Assembly (NCBI GenBank): GCA_900321365.1
Contig: ONVT01000169.1
Location: 1-8,643 of the forward strand
DNA: 8,643 nucleotides
Origin: an uncultured Eubacteriales bacterium
Lineage (GTDB): Bacteria > Bacillota_A > Clostridia > Lachnospirales > Lachnospiraceae
Direction of reading: 5' to 3'
This document shows, piece by piece, positions 1 to 5,975 of the stretch (position 1 is its first letter; every line of letters starts with the position of its first letter). The position numbers were made by a program, and so were the translations under genes. The notes beneath the pieces were generated by a model, which saw only the letters and a program-made list of their open reading frames with translations, had not been told where the DNA came from and ran no database searches.

Positions 1-751
1 TCGAAGAGCAGACGCAGCTCAGGCAGGCACCGATCCCGCAAGCCATCTTCTCCTCCATCGACAGCCAGCACTCAATTCCGTTTTCCAGCGCATACTGCTT
101 CAGCCCCCGCAGCATGGGAACAGGCCCGCAGGCAAAGATCACGTCCGCATGAAGACCCTGCGTGCGGATCGCGTCGAGGACATTGCCCTGCGTTCCGAAA
201 CTGCCGTCCTCTGTCGCAATCACTGTCTCACACGGGAAGTCCTCCCGGAGAAACATCCGGGCGTCACGGTATCCGAGAACCGCCTTCACGTCGGCTGCCG
301 TCGTGACTACCGGTTCTGCGCCGGCTGCTCCTTCGCCCGCTGCTTTCGCATCCACAGCGCAGGCCGTCAGGCGCCTCGCCGTCTCTAACATCGGAGGGAT
401 CCCGATGCCGCCGCCGATCAGGAACACGCGCTTTCCCTTCGCCGCGTCAAGCGGAAATCCATTTCCAAGCGGACCCGCGATGTCCACGCTCCCGCCCCCG
501 GAAAGTTCGGAAAACTCTTTTGTTCCTTTTCCCGCGATCCGAAAGACCAGCCTCAGGACTCCGTTTTTCCCGTCCGCCTCGCAGACCGAAATGGGGCGCG
601 GAAGAAGCCTGGCAGTGTCATGTGCATAGACATTCACGAACTGACCCGGCTTCGCGGCGGCTGCGATCCTGTCAGTCTGCAGCCGGAGACTGAAGATATC
701 TGTCCCGATCCGCTCACAGTCAAGAACCCTGGCATTTTCTCTGTACTTCAT
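1..751 (-). CDS. pyrK: Dihydroorotate dehydrogenase B, electron transfer subunit PyrK (3' end outside window)
   Basis: This is the FAD and [2Fe-2S] subunit of class 1B dihydroorotate dehydrogenase. It carries electrons from the catalytic PyrD subunit to NAD+ in the cytoplasm, at the dihydroorotate-to-orotate step of UMP synthesis. The 250 visible residues show the flavin-binding RPIS motif (about 52-55), GPLGNGF (93-99), the nucleotide-binding IGGGIGIPPM (112-121), ACGPVPM (207-213) and the iron-sulfur ligands MACGIGACLSC (C238, C243, C246; C248 is also present). The fourth cluster cysteine and the last few tens of residues lie past the left edge. The start ATG at 751 is preceded by GGAG at 757-760, 5 nt away. 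An Ala/Gly-rich stretch at about residues 132-157 looks like an insertion between the Rossmann strand and the GYRD motif. It is third of the pyr genes after pyrC and pyrF, 163 bp from pyrF. PyrD is expected next but is not visible. Confidence 0.93.
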   Translation of the reverse strand, partial: MKYRENARVLDCERIGTDIFSLRLQTDRIAAAAKPGQFVNVYAHDTARLLPRPISVCEADGKNGVLRLVFRIAGKGTKEFSELSGGGSVDIAGPLGNGFPLDAAKGKRVFLIGGGIGIPPMLETARRLTACAVDAKAAGEGAAGAEPVVTTAADVKAVLGYRDARMFLREDFPCETVIATEDGSFGTQGNVLDAIRTQGLHADVIFACGPVPMLRGLKQYALENGIECWLSMEEKMACGIGACLSCVCSS

Positions 752-914
752 GCTCACTCCGTGTAACGTATATAATCATCTGTACGGTCGGATCACTTTT
801 ACCCCATCATTCACAAAACCCGCGCTTTGCTCATCAGGAGAAGCTCCCCGCAAAACAGATATGCTGTTTTCCGTTCCCATCATGATCTGGTCACAGGAAT
901 CAGAACGGCAAATC
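752..914 (-). other. pyrF-pyrK intercistronic gap with small AT hairpin
   Basis: This 163-bp gap is long for genes of one operon. I see no convincing promoter and no PyrR-like attenuator. It holds a perfect 7-bp inverted repeat, AAAACAG-N5-CTGTTTT, at 852-870. Read on the minus strand the stem ends in TTTT, but it is A/T-rich and weak. A 35-codon minus-strand ORF (883-776) is open but has no ribosome binding site. The gap may be only a spacer or processing region. Confidence 0.4.
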
Positions 915-1868
915 TCAGCCGCCAAGCGCCTGCTCAATATCCTTCTTCATGTCCAGTACCGCCTCGCGCGCCGCGTCAGCGAAGCCTTCGCTTCCAAACC
1001 GGTCCGCGTACGGAGCCTTCTTATATGCGGCGATGATGCCGCGGGACGAATTCACGATCGCCCCGAGCCCGTCCTCTCTGAAGAATGGGACCAGGTCCTT
1101 CCCTGTTCCGCCCTGTGCGCCGTAGCCCGGCACCAGAATAAAGCTCTTCGGCATGATCGCGCGCAGCCGCTCGCCCATCTGCGGGTAGGTCGCGCCCACG
1201 ACTGCCCCGACCTCGCTGTAGCCGCTCTCACCGATCAGAGCCGGGTCGGACGCCCATTCGTCGACTTTTCTTCCCACAAGCTCATAGAGCGGAACCGTTC
1301 TGCCGTCATCTGCGGCCACCATCCGGTCCTGGAACTCTCCGCTGGACGGGTTTGATGTCTTCACCAGGACAAAGATTCCCTTTCCACAGGCGGCACATTC
1401 CTTGACAAAAGGCATCACCCCGTCGCTCCCGAGATACGGATTCACCGTACAGATGTCTTCGTCAAATGCGCTGAAGGTGTTTTCACCGACCGTCACTTTC
1501 CCCAGATGCGCCGCCGCGTACGCTGCAGAGGTCGAGCCGATGTCTCCGCGCTTCACGTCACCGATCACGATCAGCCCCTTCGATTTGCAGTATTCCACGG
1601 TTCTGGCAAATGCCTGCAGTCCCGGGAGCCCAAACTGTTCGTACATCGCAATCTGCGGCTTCACGGCGGGAACCAGATCCGCAACCGCGTCCGTGATGGC
1701 TCTGTTGAACTGCCAGATCGCCTCCGCGGCGCCCTCCAGCGTCTGTCCGAATTCCTGATATGCCTTCTTCGTCACCTCATCCGGGAGAAAGCTCATCTGC
1801 GGGTCAAGTCCCACGCAGATCGGCGCCTTCGTCCTTCGTATCGCCTCTACAAGCCTGTCAATCATCAT
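915..1868 (-). CDS. pyrF: Orotidine 5'-phosphate decarboxylase PyrF (subfamily 2)
   Basis: This enzyme decarboxylates OMP to UMP, the last step of de novo pyrimidine synthesis, in the cytoplasm. The 317-residue protein shows CVGLDP (18-23), the lysine of AVKPQ (K70), and the catalytic signature IGDVKRGDIGSTSAAY (102-117), with D104, K106 and D109 forming the Asp-Lys-Asp array. VNPYLGSDGV (142-151) and the phosphate-binding VPGYGAQGG (246-254) follow. The length and the VNPYLG motif fit the longer subfamily 2 rather than the roughly 240-residue classical form. The open frame reaches 1916, but ATG 1868 is preferred: AAGGAG lies 6 nt upstream and homologues start at this point. An adjacent ATG at 1865 is possible. 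It lies 95 bp downstream of pyrC and 163 bp upstream of pyrK, all in the same direction. Confidence 0.95.
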   Translation of the reverse strand: MMIDRLVEAIRRTKAPICVGLDPQMSFLPDEVTKKAYQEFGQTLEGAAEAIWQFNRAITDAVADLVPAVKPQIAMYEQFGLPGLQAFARTVEYCKSKGLIVIGDVKRGDIGSTSAAYAAAHLGKVTVGENTFSAFDEDICTVNPYLGSDGVMPFVKECAACGKGIFVLVKTSNPSSGEFQDRMVAADDGRTVPLYELVGRKVDEWASDPALIGESGYSEVGAVVGATYPQMGERLRAIMPKSFILVPGYGAQGGTGKDLVPFFREDGLGAIVNSSRGIIAAYKKAPYADRFGSEGFADAAREAVLDMKKDIEQALGG

Positions 1869-1874
1869 ATTCTG

Positions 1875-1880
1875 CTCCTT
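1875..1880 (-). promoter_or_regulatory. Ribosome binding site deciding the pyrF start
   Basis: AAGGAG on the minus strand, 6 nt before ATG 1868. The upstream in-frame start at 1916 would place this site inside the coding sequence and add 16 residues with no family resemblance. Confidence 0.75.
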
Positions 1881-1930
1881 TTCACTCAGGAAACTGTCCC
1901 GATATATTCCTGCCATCCAGCTCAGGATCT

Positions 1931-1945
1931 GTCTGCCATGCAGAC
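1931..1945 (-). other. Small hairpin in the pyrC-pyrF spacer
   Basis: A perfect 6-bp inverted repeat, GTCTGC-N3-GCAGAC, lies 19 nt past the pyrC stop. No U-run follows, so it is not a standard terminator. It could protect or process the mRNA between the two cistrons, or mean nothing. Confidence 0.35.
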
Positions 1946-1963
1946 GTGCTTCTCATCTCAATA

Positions 1964-3313
1964 CTACTCGTCTTTGTACACAATCTCGCCCTCGCAGATC
2001 GTGTATTTCACGCGTCCGCGTACCGTCCATCCGTCGAACGGCGTGTTCGTGCCTTTGGATGCGAACTTCCGCCTGTCGATCACCCACTCCTCATCAGGAT
2101 TGATGATCACGATATCCGCAGGATTGCCCTCGGCGATCTTCCCGTCCCCATACTGGTTCATCAGGTCAAATGCCCTTGCCGGTGCCGCGCTCATGACCCT
2201 TGCCATGTCCAGCGGCGACAGGATTCCCGGCTCCACCAGCTTTGTTACGGTCAGACCGACCGCGGTCTCCAGTCCCACGATGCCAAATGCGCAGGTCCTC
2301 ATGGACCCGAACTTTTCATTTACCGCATGGGGCGCATGATCCGTCGAAATGCAGTCAATCGTCCCGTCCCTCAGGCCGTCGATCAGTGCCTGCCTGTCAG
2401 CGGGAGTCCGCAGCGGCGGGTTCATCTTATACTGGGGATTATCCCTGGGAATATCATCGCTTGTCATGGAGAAATGATGGGGACACACCTCTGCCGTCAC
2501 TCTCACACCGTGCGCCTTCGCCATACGGATCATCTCCACCGCTCCCCGTGTCGAGACATGGCACAGATGCAGATGCGCTCCCGTCTCGGCGGCGAGCACC
2601 AGATCCCTGGCGGTGATCACGTCCTCCGTCGAATTCGTGATTCCCGGAAGCTTCAGCCTCTGCGCGTTCGGATCGTCATTGACCACGCCGCCGTTCACAA
2701 GGTTTTTGTCCTCGCAGTGCGCGCAGACCGGAATGTCCAGCTCTGCCGCCAGGAGAAATGCCTTCCTGGCAAGCAATGCGTTCATGACGCTCTTTCCGTC
2801 TTCCGAAATCGCGGGCGAGCCCGCGTCCACCATCCCTCGGATATCCGCAAGCTCCTCTCCCTTCTGTCCCTTCGTGACTGCGCCGATCTGCATCACATGA
2901 ATCGGGGAAAGGGCGGCAGCCTTGAAGCGGACATAGTTCACCTTGTCGGGAGTGTCAATCACGGGTCTCGTGTTCGGCATCGCGCAGATCGTGGTATATC
3001 CTCCCCTCGCGCCCGCCTCCGAGCCGGTTCCGATGTCTTCCTTGTAGGTAAACCCGGGATCCCTCAGGTGCACATGCAGGTCAACCAGTCCGGGCATCAC
3101 CCAGCAGCCGGACGCGTCGATCAGAGCCGGCTCGTCCGATACGACATCTCCGCTGTCGCCGACAGCCATCGACACCTGTCTTCTCCTGGGAGCGGGAAAC
3201 GTCAGGTCGTCACCGATCTTCACGACATTCCCGTCTTCGATCAGAAGATCCGTCACCCGGTCCGTTCCCGACTCAGGATCCAGCACCCGTCCGTGCTTAA
3301 TCAGGATCTGCAT
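1964..3313 (-). CDS. pyrC: Dihydroorotase PyrC
   Basis: This is a zinc amidohydrolase that cyclises N-carbamoyl-L-aspartate to dihydroorotate, the third step of pyrimidine synthesis, in the cytoplasm. The 449-residue protein carries the metal-binding DLHVHLRDPG (78-87; H80, H82), the MPNTRP loop (112-117), metal/substrate histidines in CAHCED (H199) and CHVST (H252), and STDHAPH (323-329) with the catalytic D325. MNPPLR (297-302) is also present. ATG 3313 is chosen because GGAGG ends 5 nt upstream; the open frame reaches a TTG at 3325 that would swallow that site. Residues about 40-66 (basic PRRR, then an acidic stretch) form a longer linker before IDASG than type I dihydroorotases usually have. 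The gene starts only 49 bp after the deacetylase stop and leads pyrF and pyrK. Confidence 0.95.
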   Translation of the reverse strand: MQILIKHGRVLDPESGTDRVTDLLIEDGNVVKIGDDLTFPAPRRRQVSMAVGDSGDVVSDEPALIDASGCWVMPGLVDLHVHLRDPGFTYKEDIGTGSEAGARGGYTTICAMPNTRPVIDTPDKVNYVRFKAAALSPIHVMQIGAVTKGQKGEELADIRGMVDAGSPAISEDGKSVMNALLARKAFLLAAELDIPVCAHCEDKNLVNGGVVNDDPNAQRLKLPGITNSTEDVITARDLVLAAETGAHLHLCHVSTRGAVEMIRMAKAHGVRVTAEVCPHHFSMTSDDIPRDNPQYKMNPPLRTPADRQALIDGLRDGTIDCISTDHAPHAVNEKFGSMRTCAFGIVGLETAVGLTVTKLVEPGILSPLDMARVMSAAPARAFDLMNQYGDGKIAEGNPADIVIINPDEEWVIDRRKFASKGTNTPFDGWTVRGRVKYTICEGEIVYKDE

Positions 3314-3318
3314 AATCA

Positions 3319-3323
3319 CCTCC
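3319..3323 (-). promoter_or_regulatory. Ribosome binding site deciding the pyrC start
   Basis: GGAGG on the minus strand, 5 nt before ATG 3313. It rules against the in-frame TTG at 3325. Confidence 0.75.
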
Positions 3324-3362
3324 AAATGCCTTTCACGGCCCTTCCCCTCGCGCCCGGTTATG

Positions 3363-4901
3363 TCACATGGGCGGAACCGGGGTGGGTCTGTTGTCGTCCC
3401 ACGCCAGCTTTACGTCGAACAGGTCTGAAATCAGATCCGGCGAATAGTACATGCGGTATCCGTCAAGGTTCCTTCTCGCCTGCCGAAGATAATCCGGCCC
3501 GATCTGTACCCAGTACTTCTGGCTCGCGTCCACATTGCAGAAGATATTAAAGCCCATGTTCTTATAATGAGCATAGTATTCATTTTCCATCGTGTAGGGC
3601 TGCCAGTCTCCGATATCCGCGCCGAAGGCGAAGATCAGCACGTCGGTATCGCCCACAATCGGTTCCACCCAGTCTCTCCACCGGCCTGAATCCCTCTGCA
3701 GAGCCTCCATGGAGTAGGTTCTCGGGTTGATATGGCCCCAGGTGTGGGACGCGAACTCCCAGCCCTCGGCCTTCATGGCATCCGCCACCTTCGTCGCCTC
3801 CTCGACTTCTTTGTCAAAGTCAAAGTCCGGATTCTCCTCGAAGAAAATTCTCTGGAAATCCGTGATCCGGTCCGCCTCCCTGGTCTTGTACACCTCATCC
3901 GTGCGGTATCCGAGGACTCCCTCATAGCCGGTCAGTGCGAGGATTCCCTTGTGCCCGTGATAAGCAAAATCCGGATGCTGTTCCACAAACGTGTCAATGA
4001 GCGGAACCATATCATAATCGCCGACTGAAATCGATCCGTCATCTTCGATGTAGGTATTCTTGACCTTCCCGTCTTCTGTGACCACCAGTTTCTGTGCGAA
4101 ACCGTCTCCGTCCATATAGTGGTAATAGCTGACGTCATCCTGGCTGAGTACAAACGGAATCTTTCCCGGCGGAAGCAGGATCTCCTTCTTTTTCAGGTTC
4201 CCCTCTTCGTCGAATTCCACCATGTCATGCAGGCTGACCATGACATAGCCCTTGTTGTACATCTGCTGCGTGATTGAATTAAACTCTTCAACCGTCGTCA
4301 TGACCTGGTTGTAGCCGCCCTCATACTGATCCCCGTCAAATGCCCTGGAGTCGTCATAGACCAGGGAGTGGTAGAACACATGGGTAATCTGGTCAATCGG
4401 AAACGATATGCAGGAGGCCTTTGTCTCCTCATAGGTTGCCACGAGATTCTTATACCGGTCGTTGCGGTCATAGTCCGGCTGCTCCTTCAGGAGCGCGATC
4501 GCACCGTCATAGTCATACTGGGCCGCCATCCGGTTCGCCTTCGCCTCCGGCGTTCCCTCCCCGGCATCTGACACGGAAGCTGACGCACCGGAGCCACCGC
4601 CGTCCTGGCCGGTCTCCTGCTGCGGCAGAGCAGCCGCGTCAGATCCGGAAGAATCTCCGCCCTGCGCATTTTCTCCTGATCCTTCCACGGTATCCTCACC
4701 GGGAACACTTCCTCCCGCCAGGATCCCGCTGCCGGCTTCTGTCCAGGGATTCTTGTGCTCCTTGAACTTCATATCATAGATAATCCAGACTGCCATGCCG
4801 ACTGAAATGAATATCAGCGCGGCAATCAGGCACTTCAGCAGAAGGCTTGACCTTCTCCTGCTGATCTCGCGCTCTATCACAGTCTGATCTCTCTTCGCCA
4901 T
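3363..4901 (-). CDS. Membrane-anchored polysaccharide deacetylase-like protein (NodB/CE4 fold)
   Basis: The 512-residue protein probably acts on a cell-surface glycan, removing acetyl groups from peptidoglycan or a related polymer. It has a basic cytoplasmic N-terminus, one membrane segment (about 20-43), a Gly/Ser/Glu-rich disordered linker (about 55-118) and a TPR-like helical stretch (about 119-165, including YDYDGAIALLKEQPDY). The deacetylase domain runs from about 170 to 500. NodB motif 1 appears as LSQDD (252-256) and motif 2 as SHTWGH (385-390; H386 and H390 as metal ligands). The usual Arg-Pro motif 3 is not clear: FAFGAD (424-429) stands where it would be expected, so activity is likely but not proven. 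ATG 4901 follows GAGGA by 7 nt. A good promoter lies upstream at 4984-4956. pyrC follows after 49 bp with no visible terminator. The substrate is unknown. Confidence 0.85.
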   Translation of the reverse strand: MAKRDQTVIEREISRRRSSLLLKCLIAALIFISVGMAVWIIYDMKFKEHKNPWTEAGSGILAGGSVPGEDTVEGSGENAQGGDSSGSDAAALPQQETGQDGGGSGASASVSDAGEGTPEAKANRMAAQYDYDGAIALLKEQPDYDRNDRYKNLVATYEETKASCISFPIDQITHVFYHSLVYDDSRAFDGDQYEGGYNQVMTTVEEFNSITQQMYNKGYVMVSLHDMVEFDEEGNLKKKEILLPPGKIPFVLSQDDVSYYHYMDGDGFAQKLVVTEDGKVKNTYIEDDGSISVGDYDMVPLIDTFVEQHPDFAYHGHKGILALTGYEGVLGYRTDEVYKTREADRITDFQRIFFEENPDFDFDKEVEEATKVADAMKAEGWEFASHTWGHINPRTYSMEALQRDSGRWRDWVEPIVGDTDVLIFAFGADIGDWQPYTMENEYYAHYKNMGFNIFCNVDASQKYWVQIGPDYLRQARRNLDGYRMYYSPDLISDLFDVKLAWDDNRPTPVPPM

Positions 4902-4955
4902 CTATCTGTCCTCTGTCTGGGAAGCCCGCCGCAGGGGTGCATCCAATTGAAGCTT

Positions 4956-4984
4956 ATTCTACCATACTTTATTCCCGCTGTCAT
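4956..4984 (-). promoter_or_regulatory. Predicted sigma-A promoter of the deacetylase (and possibly the pyr genes)
   Basis: On the minus strand, -35 ATGACA (4984-4979), a 17-bp spacer and -10 TAGAAT (4961-4956). Each hexamer matches the consensus at 5 of 6 positions. Transcription would begin near 4949, about 48 nt before the deacetylase ATG. It is the only convincing leftward promoter found upstream of the pyr genes. Confidence 0.55.
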
Positions 4985-5001
4985 GAAAGCGGAAACAATC
5001 T

Positions 5002-5018
5002 CCGGAACAATGTTGCGG
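5002..5018. promoter_or_regulatory. Operator-like 17-bp dyad between divergent promoters
   Basis: CCG-G-AACA-A-TGTT-G-CGG is symmetric around the A at 5010, with only one mismatched G/G pair per half. Its outer edge lies 17 bp from the -35 box of the deacetylase promoter. The size and symmetry fit a dimeric helix-turn-helix repressor or activator. The neighbouring winged-helix DUF4364 protein is one candidate ligand, by inference only. Confidence 0.4.
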
Positions 5019-5078
5019 AAGCGGGTTACAGTTCCGGGATCCGCGGTCCCTCAGCTGCGGGGGCGGCAGATCCCTGAC

Positions 5079-5107
5079 TTGAACGCGGCTGAGTTTGTCT
5101 ATATACT
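5079..5107 (+). promoter_or_regulatory. Predicted sigma-A promoter of the DUF4364 gene
   Basis: -35 TTGAAC (5079-5084), a 17-bp spacer, and -10 TATACT (5102-5107). Transcription would start near 5114, giving a leader of about 35 nt ending in the AAGGAG site at 5136-5141. Confidence 0.55.
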
Positions 5108-5148
5108 GTATCTGTTGCGTGCGGTGAAATGAATGAAGGAGCGGCACC

Positions 5149-5757
5149 ATGTCCCAGCAGCTGAATACTCTCTACAAGCTTATGACGATGTACACCCTGA
5201 GCAGGGTTGATTTTGCGCTGACCAACAGCCAGATCGCCAATGTCTTTCTGGACCTGGGCTATACGAATTACTTCAATGTACAGTACGCGCTCGGGGAGCT
5301 GGTCGATTCCGGCCTGATCCATGAGGAGGCATATCCGGACTACCGCTACTATGCGCTGACCGATTCCGGGCGCGAGAGTATCGATGCGCTCCGCAGCACG
5401 CTTTCCTCCTCCATCCGCTCTGACATCGATGACTACCTCAGGAAAATGCGCCTGGAGTTCCGCGAGGCGCTCTCCAGCAGGTCCGAGTATTACCGGACGA
5501 CAGAAGGCGACTGGGCGGTCCGCTGCCGCGTCATGGAGCATACTACCGCGCTGATCGACATGACCCTGACCGTGCCGAATGAGACACAGGCGAAGGCCGT
5601 GTCAAAGGAATGGAAGGAGAAGAGCCAGGAGATCTATGCCCTGGTCATCCGCAAGCTTACGCAGCCGGACCACATCGACCAGATCGTAGAGGAGAACAGT
5701 CCGAAGGCCGGGGATACACCGGCCGATGAAGCAGCGCGTCCGGAGGAAGAGAGTTAA
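5149..5757 (+). CDS. DUF4364 family protein, probable winged-helix DNA-binding regulator
   Basis: The 202-residue cytoplasmic protein matches my recollection of the DUF4364 family of Clostridia, whose role is not established. The N-terminal 75 residues read as a winged helix: helices around LTNSQIANVFLDLGYTNYF (25-43) and VQYALGELVDSGLI (45-58), then a wing with YRYYALTDSGRESI (66-79). The segment 80-120 (SSIRSDIDDYLRKMRLEFRE) is likely helical and may mediate dimer contacts. The middle part (DWAVRCRVMEHTTALIDMTLTV) looks like a beta-rich domain, and the tail is acidic and disordered. ATG 5149 lies 7 nt after AAGGAG (5136-5141). It is transcribed alone, divergent from the deacetylase and convergent with the cell wall hydrolase. 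Regulation of either neighbour is possible but unproven. Confidence 0.85.
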   Translation: MSQQLNTLYKLMTMYTLSRVDFALTNSQIANVFLDLGYTNYFNVQYALGELVDSGLIHEEAYPDYRYYALTDSGRESIDALRSTLSSSIRSDIDDYLRKMRLEFREALSSRSEYYRTTEGDWAVRCRVMEHTTALIDMTLTVPNETQAKAVSKEWKEKSQEIYALVIRKLTQPDHIDQIVEENSPKAGDTPADEAARPEEES

Positions 5758-5814
5758 TCACCGGTCAGAGTAACAGTCAAAAACATCAGGAAAACTGACG
5801 TTTATAGATAAGCT

Positions 5815-5840
5815 GAACCCGCAACAGATGTTGTGGGTTC
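5815..5840. other. Hairpin of 11 bp downstream of the DUF4364 gene
   Basis: Arms GAACCCGCAAC (5815-5825) and GTTGTGGGTTC (5830-5840) pair around the loop AGAT, with one G-U wobble in plus-strand RNA. No U-run follows on either side. It overlaps and would compete with the stem 5824-5833/5863-5872. Confidence 0.5.
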
Positions 5841-5890
5841 TCCTGGAGAAAATGTTGAAAACCAGCATCTGTGATGAGATAATTACAGGA

Positions 5891-5922
5891 GAAGAAGCAC
5901 CTCCCGCAGGAGGTGCTTCTTC
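5891..5922. terminator. Probable bidirectional terminator hairpin
   Basis: Perfect 14-bp arms GAAGAAGCACCTCC (5891-5904) and GGAGGTGCTTCTTC (5909-5922) enclose the loop CGCA between two converging genes. The arms end in pyrimidine-rich TTCTTC on both strands, but neither side has a proper U-tract, so termination is inferred from stem strength and position. It sits 133 nt past the DUF4364 stop and 53 nt past the hydrolase stop. Confidence 0.7.
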
Positions 5923-5975
5923 TATTAGATTCAGCCGCTTTGGGGAGCGCTGAGATTATACATGTTCCCTGAATA

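Larger units (their letters stand above)
4902..5148. other. Divergent intergenic control region
   Basis: This 247-bp region separates the leftward deacetylase and the rightward DUF4364 gene. It holds one promoter in each direction, a 17-bp dyad (5002-5018), three CGGAA words at exact 13-bp steps (4990, 5003, 5016) with an inverted TTCCG at 5032, and a separated inverted repeat GGGATC/GATCCC (5036-5041 and 5069-5074). No gene is visible in it. Confidence 0.6.
5758..5975. other. Convergent intergenic region rich in secondary structure
   Basis: This 218-bp region lies between the stops of the DUF4364 gene and the cell wall hydrolase. It contains a hairpin at 5815-5840, a competing stem formed by 5824-5833 with 5863-5872, a strong perfect hairpin at 5891-5922 and a bulged hairpin at 5931-5953 (TCAGC-GCT/AGC-GCTGA). 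An open plus-strand frame (codons 5774-5951) runs through it without a ribosome binding site. No confident gene is visible. Confidence 0.55.

Noticed and set aside
752..800. TATATA near 768-774 as a pyrK promoter
   Set aside because: No -35 hexamer stands at a suitable distance, and the leader would be only about 10 nt.
1506..2339. 277-codon plus-strand open frame
   Set aside because: Antisense to pyrF and the end of pyrC; no ribosome binding site and biased, low-complexity composition.
1760..3550. 596-codon plus-strand open frame
   Set aside because: It runs antisense to pyrC and to parts of pyrF and the deacetylase gene, whose catalytic motifs are intact on the minus strand. Its translation is Arg/His/Ser-rich and resembles no protein, as expected of a GC-rich shadow frame.
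5026..5541. 171-codon minus-strand frame across the DUF4364 gene
   Set aside because: It overlaps the DUF4364 reading frame and its promoter and has no ribosome binding site; a shadow frame.
5774..5951. Plus-strand open frame in the convergent gap (contains NPQQMLWVLLEKMLK)
   Set aside because: It reads almost like protein, but there is no ribosome binding site before any start, and it passes straight through the 14-bp hairpin and ends beyond it.
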